From the NCBI GenBank assembly GCA_017938505.1, contig JAGBBH010000034.1:1-32906 (forward strand): a DNA stretch of 32,906 nt, read 5' to 3'. Under the pieces are notes generated by a model. It made no database searches and had not been told where the DNA came from. It saw only the letters and a program-made list of their open reading frames with translations. This document shows, one piece after another, positions 1-7,831 of the stretch (position 1 is the first letter of the stretch; each line of letters starts with the position of its first letter). This DNA comes from Clostridia bacterium (GTDB taxonomy: Bacteria; Bacillota; Clostridia; Christensenellales; UBA1242). A program made the position numbers and the translations under genes.

Positions 1-297
1 ACTTGAAGCATTTTCCGTTGTGGTAATTTTTGTATCGAGAGCAACATTTCCAGCATCAAGTTCTTCAAGAGCAATCAAGATTGTCATCATCTTCACCATA
101 CTCGCAACAGGTAAGTGTTTTGTTTCTTCTTTTGAAAACAAAACCTCACCGCTGTCATATTCCATCAAAAATGCTCCTTTACTTGAAATGTCAACCTCTT
201 TGCTTGCAACAACTTGCAATGGTCTTGCAGAAACTGTTCCCATCATAACACAAGCAATCAAAAGCAAAACAAAACTTAGTTTTAGAATGTTTTTCAT
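1..297 (-). CDS. D-alanyl-D-alanine carboxypeptidase (DacA/DacF family), 5' part
   Basis: This is the first 99 residues of a penicillin-binding D,D-carboxypeptidase; the rest lies beyond the window edge. Such enzymes trim the terminal D-Ala from peptidoglycan stem peptides outside the membrane. Residues 1-24 form a signal peptide (MKNILK, a hydrophobic run, then SAR). The body shows GAFLMEYDSGEVLFSK and then PVASMVKMMT, in which S66-x-x-K69 is the acylation motif of S11 peptidases. The start is fixed by AAAAGGAG at 302-309. A SpoIIM-like gene lies directly upstream, and spoIIM and dacF are also near each other in Bacillus, so a sporulation role (DacF) is possible. The sequence seen cannot separate DacA, DacB and DacF. 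Confidence 0.85.
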   Translation of the reverse strand, partial: MKNILKLSFVLLLIACVMMGTVSARPLQVVASKEVDISSKGAFLMEYDSGEVLFSKEETKHLPVASMVKMMTILIALEELDAGNVALDTKITTTENASS

Positions 298-370
298 AAA
301 AACTCCTTTTGTTTAGTTTTTTGCAAAAAAGCAAATTTTATTACAAAAGAAAAACAAAGCATAAAAAACA

Positions 371-401
371 AAAAAATAAAACTTCAAATCAATGAAGTTT
401 A
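371..401 (-). terminator. Rho-independent terminator after the SpoIIM-like gene
   Basis: On the minus strand AAACTTCA and TGAAGTTT form an 8-bp stem with a short AT-rich loop, followed by a TATTTTTTTG tract. The stem begins inside the stop codon of the upstream gene. Confidence 0.7.
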
Positions 402-1022
402 TATTACCATAATAACTGTTCCATTTAAAAGAATCAAAAGCAAAGTTTCAACCAAATTCACTAGCAACAAACCTGCAAAACCCAAGCAAAAATAAAGCAA
501 TCTGTTGCACTCACAATGCCCAAATCTTTTGCAATTGGTGTTTATTTTTAGAAAAATCAAATAGTAAATAATCAAAAACATCAAAATTGCAAGTTGGCAA
601 GGCAAAACAACCACAATGGCAGTAACCATACTTCCAATGCCATAGAAAATGAAAATTAGTGCAAAGTTTACGCCAAGCAAATAACCACGATAGACAAACA
701 ACACTTGTGCAAGCGGAAACAAGAATTTTGAAAAAGCAAGCAAAGACAACAACACAATGTTTACGCACAGGGAAACAAGTCGTGGCATAAATGCCGATGA
801 TGAAGCAGAGATTCCACTGTAAAAATCCCCCAAGCAAATTTCTTTAAGTTGTGAAAGAGTGCAGTTGTTGTTGCTTTTTATCGCCACAAAAATGCCGGTA
901 AAAATTGCAACCAAACAAAAGACAACCGACATCAAAAGTTTTCCTCTGTTTTCTTTAAAAGTTTTGTTGCAAGAAAACTTTAACCCGTTCAAAAAAGAAT
1001 GCGACTTATAAGATTTTATCAT
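399..1022 (-). CDS. SpoIIM-like (DUF95) integral membrane protein
   Basis: The product is a membrane protein of about 207 residues. It has a short basic N-terminus, a first membrane segment (SVVFCLVAIFTGIFVAI), an outside loop, and a hydrophobic core containing FVYRGYLLGVNFALIF and GIGSMVTAIVVVLPCQLA, then two further segments. The layout and the YRGYLLG / LPCQL region resemble the SpoIIM family, which acts with SpoIID and SpoIIP in engulfment-stage peptidoglycan remodelling. The start is uncertain. The ATG at 1022 has no Shine-Dalgarno. An in-frame GTG at 1046 sits in the T-tract of the preceding terminator. An ATG at 932 has a good AGAGGAA site but would remove the basic N-terminus typical of the family. 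The next gene downstream is a D,D-carboxypeptidase, which fits a sporulation or cell-wall role. Confidence 0.6.
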   Translation of the reverse strand: MIKSYKSHSFLNGLKFSCNKTFKENRGKLLMSVVFCLVAIFTGIFVAIKSNNNCTLSQLKEICLGDFYSGISASSSAFMPRLVSLCVNIVLLSLLAFSKFLFPLAQVLFVYRGYLLGVNFALIFIFYGIGSMVTAIVVVLPCQLAILMFLIIYYLIFLKINTNCKRFGHCECNRLLYFCLGFAGLLLVNLVETLLLILLNGTVIMVI

Positions 1023-1044
1023 ATAATAAAATATTAAATTAAAC

Positions 1045-1085
1045 ACAAAAAAAGAACACTCCGCTGACTAAAACAACGAAGTGTG
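1045..1085 (-). terminator. Rho-independent terminator after miaA
   Basis: On the minus strand ACACTTCG pairs with CGGAGTGT (one G-U pair), followed by TCTTTTTTT. It closes the miaB-mutS-mutL-miaA operon just after the miaA stop. Confidence 0.75.
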
Positions 1086-1090
1086 TTTTG

Positions 1091-2005
1091 TTATTTCTTT
1101 TCTGACAACCACGCTTTTGACATATCTAAAATTTTTGAAAATGCAACTTCTTTGTTCTCGGTGTCAACAAAATTAACATTTTCCATACCCCTTAAGAATG
1201 TCAGTTGCCTTTTAGCATAATTTCTGCTGTGTTGCTTCAAAATCTCAACCATTCTTTCATAGTCAATTTCGCCTTCAAGAAAAGAGATGACCTCTTTATA
1301 ACCGATTGCTCGCATACTTTGATGTTCTTTTGTCAAACCCTGTTTCATAAGAGATTCAACCTCTTTAACAAGTCCATTTTCAAGCATAATATCCACTCGT
1401 TTATTTATGTCTTGATAAAGAAGTTCCCTATCTCTATTCAACGCAACAATAAAGGGTTCAACGTCAACTTCAGTCTGTTGTTTTTCTCCATCAGAAAGAG
1501 CAATTTCAAGCGCACGAACAAGTCTGACAGTGTTAAACTTGTCCGTCTTTTTTGCAAGATTTTCATCTTTTTTCAAAAGCATTTCAAAAAGATAATCATT
1601 TCCTTTTTCTTCTGCCAACTTTTCAAGTTCTACACGAAGTTTTTGGTCTTTTTGCGTTCCACCAAAGTTGTAACCAAGCGTCAGGGCCTTGACATAAAGA
1701 CCAGTACCGCCAACCACGATTGGAAGTTTTCCTTTCTGCAAAATTTCATCAATTTTTTTTCTGGTATATTCAACAAATTCAAACACAGAAAACTCTTGTT
1801 TTGCGTCCAAAATGTCAATGGCATAATGTGTTATGCCCTGCATTTCTTCGCTTGTAACCTTTGCAGAACCAATGTCAAGACCTTTGTAGATTTGCACGGA
1901 ATCTGATGAAATAATTTCCCCATCAAGAGCCTTTGCCAACTTAACACTTATTGCGGTTTTTCCCACAGCTGTTGGTCCAAGAATAAAAAGCACTTTCTTT
2001 TTCAT
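1091..2005 (-). CDS. miaA: tRNA dimethylallyltransferase MiaA
   Basis: MiaA transfers a dimethylallyl group to N6 of A37 in tRNAs that read UNN codons, giving i6A37. At 304 residues it has normal family length. The P-loop GPTAVGKT is at residues 10-17, followed by the family signatures SSDSVQIYKGLDIGSAK and HYAIDILD; PIVVGGTGLYVKAL and QHSRNYAKRQLTFLR are also present. Its ATG overlaps the mutL stop as TAATG, so translation is probably coupled. MiaA makes the substrate that MiaB, the first gene of the same operon, then methylthiolates. The two tRNA-modifying enzymes therefore flank mismatch repair in one transcript. Confidence 0.97.
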   Translation of the reverse strand: MKKKVLFILGPTAVGKTAISVKLAKALDGEIISSDSVQIYKGLDIGSAKVTSEEMQGITHYAIDILDAKQEFSVFEFVEYTRKKIDEILQKGKLPIVVGGTGLYVKALTLGYNFGGTQKDQKLRVELEKLAEEKGNDYLFEMLLKKDENLAKKTDKFNTVRLVRALEIALSDGEKQQTEVDVEPFIVALNRDRELLYQDINKRVDIMLENGLVKEVESLMKQGLTKEHQSMRAIGYKEVISFLEGEIDYERMVEILKQHSRNYAKRQLTFLRGMENVNFVDTENKEVAFSKILDMSKAWLSEKK

Positions 2006-3972
2006 TAGAGCACCCTTTTAAACATTTTTTCAAGTTCTTTTTTTGTTATCTTAACAACAATTGGTCTGCCGTGAGGACAAAGCATAATCCCTTCTTTCAT
2101 CTGTTCAATCAGATAAAGAATTTCTTCTTTAGAAACGCTATCTCCCGCCCTTATTGCGTGCTTGCAGGCTGTTTGACAAAGTTTTTCATTGATAATTGAA
2201 CTTGCTGTTTTTTCTTGCAACGAATCTTCTGCCAAAATTTCTTCAACAAACTTTTGCAATTTGATGCCACTTAAAACAAAAGGAACGCTTAAAATCTCAA
2301 AATGGTTTCCTTTTTGCGAAACTGCAAAGCCAATTTTCTTCAGATTTTTAATTGAATTTTCAAAAATTTGAGAATCTTTAACATTCAAATCAAAGGCATA
2401 AGGAATTAACATCTCCTGTTTTGCAACGCAATTTTTGTCAACTTCCGCCTTCAGTTTGTCATAAAGTTGTCTTTCGTGCATTGCGTGTTGGTCAACAATA
2501 TAAATTGCATCTTCAAGTTCGGTTATGATATAGGTTTTAAACACTACCCCAACAATCTTAATTTCTTCTGCTTTTGTTTGCAAAAACTTTTCTTCAACAA
2601 CGGTCTTTTCCAAAGGTTGTTGTTCAATTTTGTTTTTTTCTACCGCAATTTCAACTTCTTTTAACACACTTTCTGCTGGATGGTCAAAAAAGATGTTTCC
2701 TCCTTGTTTGTTTTTTGAAATTGGTTCGCCTTTTATCTTTGAGAAATCAGGAACAATCCATTCTTTTTCTTCAATTTTTTTATCCTGTTCAGAAGCAATG
2801 TTTTGTTCAGTTTTCTTTGTAACATCAACTGCAATAGTTCCAGAAACGCTTTCATTTCTGCCAAGTTTATCAAAAGCATTTGTATGAAAAGAATTGAATG
2901 AAGTGTTTGTTGGATTTTGGTCGTTTTTTATGCTGAACTTGCTCCAATCTTTTTCTTCCGCTGCAGAAACTTCAAAGTCTGCAATTAAATTTGTAGAAAC
3001 AAGAGCCCTTTCAACAGCCCTTCTGACAATGCCATAAATTTGGTTTGAGTTTTCAAATTTTACCTCTTTTTTGTTTGGGTGAACATTGACATCAACACTG
3101 CCAAAATCAACTTCCAAATTCAAAACATAAATTGGAAATCTTCCCTTCATAAGGAACGGTTCGTATGCACTTTGAATGCAAGCGGAAACCATATAGTTTT
3201 CAACATATCTGCCATTGACAAACAAGTTTTGATAGGTTCTGTTAGGTCTAGAAAATTTAGGCCCAACCACAAATCCATGAACACGAACCCCAGCATCTTT
3301 ATAGTCCACTGCAAGCAAATTGTCAAAAACTTCTTTGCCATAAACTAAATAAATTGCCTCATCTAAATTTCCACTGTTGTGATTGTAAATTGTTTTGTCG
3401 TCAACCAAAAATTCAAAATCAATTTCAGGGTGAGAGAACATAAACTTTTCAATTAAATGAACGATTTCACTTTCTTCCGTTTTTGGTTTTTTCAAAAATT
3501 TTGCTCTTGCTGGTGTGTTATAAAACAAATTTTGAACAGTCAATGTTGTTCCTTCGACACGAGCAACTTCCCTGATTTTTGAGATTTCTCCACCATTTGC
3601 TTCAACCTGCCAACCTGTTTCACTTCCCTTTGTTTTTGTGCTTAAACTTACCATAGAAACGGAAGAAATGCTTGCAAGCGCCTCTCCACGGAAACCCAAG
3701 GTGTCAATTGCATCCAAGTCTTCCAAATCTCCGATTTTACTAGTTGCGTGTGGCAAAAAAGCAAGTGGCAAATCTTCTTTGGAAATTCCACAACCGTTGT
3801 CAGAAACGACGATTTTCTTAATCCCCCCTTCATAAATTTCCACTTTAATTTTTGTTGCACCTGCATCAAGACAGTTTTCAACAAGTTCCTTTACCACTGA
3901 AGCAGGTCGTTCAACAACTTCGCCTGCAGCAATACGGTTGTAAATCTTTGGAGATAAAACATTAATTGCCAT
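2005..3972 (-). CDS. mutL: DNA mismatch repair protein MutL
   Basis: MutL links mismatch recognition by MutS to strand removal. The N-terminal GHKL ATPase shows VENCLDAGAT, DNGCGI and GFRGEALASIS. After a long low-complexity linker (roughly residues 330-470) comes the C-terminal dimerisation/endonuclease domain, with DQHAMHERQLYD (from residue 494), ACKHAIR and CPHGRP (632-637), ending FKRVL. These metal-site motifs mark the nicking type of MutL found in bacteria without MutH. The last acidic residue of the DQHA(x)2E(x)4E motif is Asp rather than Glu, a conservative change. The 655-residue length is normal. It starts 3 nt after the mutS stop, with a GGAGGAA-type site inside the end of mutS. 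Confidence 0.97.
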   Translation of the reverse strand: MAINVLSPKIYNRIAAGEVVERPASVVKELVENCLDAGATKIKVEIYEGGIKKIVVSDNGCGISKEDLPLAFLPHATSKIGDLEDLDAIDTLGFRGEALASISSVSMVSLSTKTKGSETGWQVEANGGEISKIREVARVEGTTLTVQNLFYNTPARAKFLKKPKTEESEIVHLIEKFMFSHPEIDFEFLVDDKTIYNHNSGNLDEAIYLVYGKEVFDNLLAVDYKDAGVRVHGFVVGPKFSRPNRTYQNLFVNGRYVENYMVSACIQSAYEPFLMKGRFPIYVLNLEVDFGSVDVNVHPNKKEVKFENSNQIYGIVRRAVERALVSTNLIADFEVSAAEEKDWSKFSIKNDQNPTNTSFNSFHTNAFDKLGRNESVSGTIAVDVTKKTEQNIASEQDKKIEEKEWIVPDFSKIKGEPISKNKQGGNIFFDHPAESVLKEVEIAVEKNKIEQQPLEKTVVEEKFLQTKAEEIKIVGVVFKTYIITELEDAIYIVDQHAMHERQLYDKLKAEVDKNCVAKQEMLIPYAFDLNVKDSQIFENSIKNLKKIGFAVSQKGNHFEILSVPFVLSGIKLQKFVEEILAEDSLQEKTASSIINEKLCQTACKHAIRAGDSVSKEEILYLIEQMKEGIMLCPHGRPIVVKITKKELEKMFKRVL

Positions 3973-3975
3973 ATT

Positions 3976-6594
3976 CTATTCCTCCTTTTTGGCACGATCT
4001 GTTAAGTCGTGCAAGATTTCAAAACTTTCAATTGGCGACATTTTGTTAATGTCAATATCTTTCAAAATAGACAAAATCTGTTGTCCAAGTTTAAGATTTT
4101 TTTCTTGCCTTGTTCTTTCCTCATCTTCACTGAAAATGTTAAGGTCAAGTTTTTCATTTGTTCTTTCAAGGTTTTTGCTGATTTCTTTTGCACGCTCTAT
4201 AACACGGTCAGGAACTCCCGCAAGTTTTGCAACTTCAACCCCAAAACTTCTGTTTGCGTGGCCTCTTATAATCTTTCTCAAGAATACAATTGTGTCATTA
4301 ATTTCTTTGACGGTGATTTTATAGTTCTTAACCCCATTAATCACACCCTCAAGTTCAGAAAGTTCGTGATAATGTGTTGCAAATAGGGTTTTGCAATTAA
4401 GGTTTTTCACAATATATTCCACCACAGCCCAAGCAATAGACAAGCCGTCAAAAGTTGATGTTCCCCTTCCAATTTCATCAAGAACAACCAAGCTCTTGTC
4501 CGTTGCATTAAGAAGAATGTTTGCGACTTCACTCATTTCAACCATAAAAGTGCTTTGACCAAATGCCAAATCATCACTTGCACCGACACGAGTGAAAATT
4601 CGGTCCGTAATTGATATTTGTGCTGATTTTGCAGGGACAAAACTCCCAATGTGTGCAAGGAAAGTAATAATTGCAACTTGACGCATAAAAGTGCTCTTTC
4701 CTGCCATATTAGGACCAGTGATAATCATCATCTGGTTGTCCTCACAATCAAGAAGTGCGTCATTTGAAATAAATGCCCCTTCTTTTACAAATCTTTCAAC
4801 GACAGGGTGTCTGCCTTCATCAATGTCGATTTTTTTAATGTTTTTGCCAATTACCGGCTTGCAGAAATTATATTTTACCGCAACAGTCGCCAGAGAAAGC
4901 AAAGCATCAATTTCTGAAATTATTTTTGCAGAACTGTTCATTTGGTCCAAAAATTGCATCATAAAGTCAATCAAACTCTTATAAAGTTTTGCTTCCAACT
5001 TAATTGCCAAGTCTTCAGAATTTAAGAACTTGTTTTCAATGACCTTCAAATCTTCTGTCGTATATCTTTCAGCATTTGCGATCGTTTGCTTTCTCACATA
5101 ATGCAAAGGAACTTGTTCTCTTTGTCCATTTGGCACTTGAATATAGAACCCAAACACATTGTTAAAATCAACTTTCAAGGTTTTAATTCCTGTTCTTTCT
5201 TTTTCAAGTTCCTCATAAACTTTAATTTCTGCGTCTGCAGTGTCTTTTGCATTGCGCAGAGAGTCTAGTTCTTCATTAAACCCTTTTTTTATGTAACCGC
5301 CATCTTTCAACACTGCAGGAGGCGTGTCTGCAATTCCCCTGTTTAAGATGTCAACGAGTTGGTCGAAGCACACCAAATCATCTCTACACGCACATAGTTT
5401 TTCTGTTTTTACATTTTTCAAAATTTCTTTCAAATTCGGAATTTCTGCCAAGGATTGCCTTAAAAGCACAAGGTCTTTTGGCATAACATTTCTATATGCA
5501 ATCTTCCCACAAGTTCTTTCAATGTCTTTAATAACCGCAAGCGATTGAGCAAGCCTATCTCTGACTATCAAACTTTTTGAAAGTTCTTCAACACTGTCCA
5601 ATCTTTGATTAATTTGCTTTGCATCTTGCAACGGTTGGTCAAACATTTGTCTAAATTTTCTTGCCCCCATACTTGTCTTTGTCTTGTCCATAACCCACAA
5701 AAGAGAGCCATATTTTTTTCTTTCACGAATAGACTCCACACGTTCAAGATTTCGCCTTGTGTTCATATCAATAACCATAAATTGGTTGTTTTTAATTTTT
5801 GTGATTTTGGAAATGTTTTTTAAAGACCTCTTTTGCGTTTGGTTCAAATATTCAAGCAAACATCCAATTGCAGGAATGTCTTGTTTGTTAGAATCCAACT
5901 CATAGACATTCAGTGCGTTTTCACCAAATTGATTTAAAATGTTGTCTGTTGCCTTGTCAATTGTGAAAGCATATTCAAAATATTCTTCAAATCTAGGATA
6001 AACACCAAGTCTTAAAACCGGCAAGTCGTTGTAAAACTCTTTTGCTTGTGCATTTCCAAGCACTTCTGAAGGCATAACACGAGTTATCAAATCGCTAAAA
6101 TTTGCCTCAAGTCCGCCATCAAAGTGGCAAAGGTTAAATTCCCCTGTTGTTATATCACAATAAACCACAGAAAGTCTTTCTTGTGCCAAATAAACAGACA
6201 TAATATAGTTGTTTTTTCTTTCTTCGAGCATAGAGTCATCAACAACGGTTCCAGGAGTAACAACCCTAACAACATCACGCAAAACTTTTTTGCCTTTTTC
6301 TGGGGTGTTAAGCTGTTCACAAACTGCAACCTTATAACCCTTTGAGATGAGCTTTGCAATATATCCTTCAGCAGCATGATAAGGAACCCCACACATTGGA
6401 GCTTTGTCTGGAAGACCGCATTGTTTTCCTGTTAAGGTAAGTTCAAGTTCCTCTGACACTTTAACTGCATCGTCATAGAAAAGTTCATAAAAATCGCCTA
6501 AACGATAGAAAAGCATACAGTCTTTATATTTTTCTTTAGTCTGAAGATATTCAAGCATAAACTCTGTAGGTTGATTTTCAAGTTTTTTTGCCAT
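3976..6594 (-). CDS. mutS: DNA mismatch repair protein MutS
   Basis: MutS is the mismatch-recognition ATPase. Residues 34-41 read DFYELFYD, containing the Phe-Tyr-Glu mismatch-wedge motif (F35, E37). The ATPase has GPNMAGKS at 627-634, then ASDDLAFGQSTFMVEM and the Walker B/D-loop DEIGRGTSTFDG, followed by FATHYHEL. At 872 residues it is a typical MutS1. The start ATG overlaps the miaB stop (TAATG), and the Shine-Dalgarno GAAGGA lies in the last miaB codons. mutL follows after 3 nt, so MutS and MutL are co-translated partners. Confidence 0.98.
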   Translation of the reverse strand: MAKKLENQPTEFMLEYLQTKEKYKDCMLFYRLGDFYELFYDDAVKVSEELELTLTGKQCGLPDKAPMCGVPYHAAEGYIAKLISKGYKVAVCEQLNTPEKGKKVLRDVVRVVTPGTVVDDSMLEERKNNYIMSVYLAQERLSVVYCDITTGEFNLCHFDGGLEANFSDLITRVMPSEVLGNAQAKEFYNDLPVLRLGVYPRFEEYFEYAFTIDKATDNILNQFGENALNVYELDSNKQDIPAIGCLLEYLNQTQKRSLKNISKITKIKNNQFMVIDMNTRRNLERVESIRERKKYGSLLWVMDKTKTSMGARKFRQMFDQPLQDAKQINQRLDSVEELSKSLIVRDRLAQSLAVIKDIERTCGKIAYRNVMPKDLVLLRQSLAEIPNLKEILKNVKTEKLCACRDDLVCFDQLVDILNRGIADTPPAVLKDGGYIKKGFNEELDSLRNAKDTADAEIKVYEELEKERTGIKTLKVDFNNVFGFYIQVPNGQREQVPLHYVRKQTIANAERYTTEDLKVIENKFLNSEDLAIKLEAKLYKSLIDFMMQFLDQMNSSAKIISEIDALLSLATVAVKYNFCKPVIGKNIKKIDIDEGRHPVVERFVKEGAFISNDALLDCEDNQMMIITGPNMAGKSTFMRQVAIITFLAHIGSFVPAKSAQISITDRIFTRVGASDDLAFGQSTFMVEMSEVANILLNATDKSLVVLDEIGRGTSTFDGLSIAWAVVEYIVKNLNCKTLFATHYHELSELEGVINGVKNYKITVKEINDTIVFLRKIIRGHANRSFGVEVAKLAGVPDRVIERAKEISKNLERTNEKLDLNIFSEDEERTRQEKNLKLGQQILSILKDIDINKMSPIESFEILHDLTDRAKKEE

Positions 6595-7751
6595 TATTTT
6601 TTTCCTTCTTCTTTTTGAATTTTCTTTTCAAGGTTCAAAAGTTCATTAACCCTTCTGTTTTTCACTTCATCAGCAATTTGCCCTTCCATTTTGGCAGCAA
6701 CTGTTCCCTCTCGAGGAGAATACATAAACGCAAAAATGCTGTCGAATTTCACTTGCTTGACGAGATTGAATGTGTCTTGAAATTCTTCTTCAGTTTCAGT
6801 TGGAAACCCAACGATAAAGTCTGAAGTTATTCTGCAGTTTGGCATCAATTGTCTGATTTTTTCAATAATCCCCAAATATTTTTCACGAGTGTATCTTCTG
6901 TTCATAAGCGTTAAAATTCTGTTGTTTCCACTTTGGGCTGGAAGATGAATATCTTTCAAGATTTTGTCCTCTTTGGCAATAACTTCAATCACCTCATCTG
7001 TCAAGTCTTTAGGGTGAGAAGTCATAAACCAGACTTTGAAATCGCCCTCAATTGCACAAATTTCTTTCAGTAGTTGTGCAAAAGAAACTTGAGGAGAAAG
7101 GTCTTTTCCATAAGAGTTTACATTTTGCCCAAGCAATGTGATTTTTTTATATTTTCCGCTTGCAACAATCTCACGAATTTCACTTAATATATTTTCTTTC
7201 TTCCTACTTTTTTCTCTGCCCCTAACATAAGGCACAATGCAATATGTACAGAAATTGTTGCACCCTTGCATAATGTTAACCCAAGCATTTTCTCCACTTG
7301 TTCGCAAATATGGCACACTTTCGTCAATTTCCCCTTCATTCCACAAGTCAAGTTGTCTAGATTTTTGTTTGACAAGCCTTGCGTGTTTAACCGCTTCAAC
7401 ATAACTTTCAAAATTTGCCAAATTAAAAGTTCCAATAACAATGTCAACAAATGGAAAAGTCTTAATCATATAGTCCGCAGTTTGTTGTTTTTGTGTCATA
7501 CAACCACACACAGCAATGATAAGGTCTTTGTTTTGTTTTTTCATTCTTTTCAAAGCACCAATATTTCCAAAAACCCTATCCTCTGCGCCTTCTCTAATTG
7601 CACAAGTATTAAAAATAATAAGGTCAGCATCTTCTCTGTTTTCTGTGAGAGCATAACCCATCTTTTCGCAAATTGAAGCCAATTTTTCAGATTCGTGCAC
7701 ATTCATTTGGCAACCGAATGTTACAATATGATAATAATATTTCGTTTTCAT
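6594..7751 (-). CDS. miaB: tRNA-2-methylthio-N6-dimethylallyladenosine synthase MiaB, lacking the TRAM domain
   Basis: MiaB is a radical-SAM methylthiotransferase that converts i6A37 to ms2i6A37. The UPF0004 domain has its three cluster cysteines (C14 in TFGCQMN, C50 in FNTCAIRE, C84 in CGCMTQ). The radical-SAM motif is C164-x3-C168-x2-C171 (GCNNFCTYCIVPYVRGRE). The protein is 385 residues and ends at LLNLEKKIQKEEGKK, exactly where other MiaB proteins continue into a TRAM RNA-binding domain of about 60 residues. The stop overlaps the mutS ATG and the tail carries the mutS ribosome site, so the short form looks native rather than frameshifted. The start at 7751 is forced by the conserved N-terminus. 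It has no Shine-Dalgarno and sits 6 nt after a -10 box. Confidence 0.93.
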   Translation of the reverse strand: MKTKYYYHIVTFGCQMNVHESEKLASICEKMGYALTENREDADLIIFNTCAIREGAEDRVFGNIGALKRMKKQNKDLIIAVCGCMTQKQQTADYMIKTFPFVDIVIGTFNLANFESYVEAVKHARLVKQKSRQLDLWNEGEIDESVPYLRTSGENAWVNIMQGCNNFCTYCIVPYVRGREKSRKKENILSEIREIVASGKYKKITLLGQNVNSYGKDLSPQVSFAQLLKEICAIEGDFKVWFMTSHPKDLTDEVIEVIAKEDKILKDIHLPAQSGNNRILTLMNRRYTREKYLGIIEKIRQLMPNCRITSDFIVGFPTETEEEFQDTFNLVKQVKFDSIFAFMYSPREGTVAAKMEGQIADEVKNRRVNELLNLEKKIQKEEGKK

Positions 7752-7757
7752 AGGCAC

Positions 7758-7786
7758 ATTATACAAAAAAAAAGATAATTTTGCAA
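7758..7786 (-). promoter_or_regulatory. Promoter of the miaB-mutS-mutL-miaA operon, predicted leaderless
   Basis: TTGCAA (7786-7781), a 17-bp spacer and TATAAT (7763-7758) make a near-consensus vegetative promoter. Six bases, GTGCCT, separate the -10 box from the miaB ATG, so the expected transcription start is at or within a base or two of the A of ATG. Confidence 0.8.
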
Positions 7787-7796
7787 GTGCAGAAAG

Positions 7797-7825
7797 TGAA
7801 TTTTTGGCAAAAAAAGAAACATAAT
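7797..7825 (+). promoter_or_regulatory. Possible leaderless promoter of the class A PBP
   Basis: A -10-like CATAAT (7820-7825) is followed by exactly six bases (AGAAAA) and the ATG. The -35 region 17 bp upstream (TGAATT) is weak. There is no Shine-Dalgarno before the start. Confidence 0.4.
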
Positions 7826-7831
7826 AGAAAA

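Noticed and set aside
20..316. A 98-codon plus-strand open frame at the left edge
   Set aside because: It is antisense to the carboxypeptidase gene, whose signal peptide, S-x-x-K motif and ribosome site are clear.
1205..1906. A 233-codon plus-strand open frame
   Set aside because: It is antisense to miaA and arises from the AT-rich complement of a strongly conserved gene.
7751..7766. A TTG start extending miaB by five codons
   Set aside because: The extension lies in the -10 box and has no ribosome site; the conserved protein begins at the ATG at 7751.
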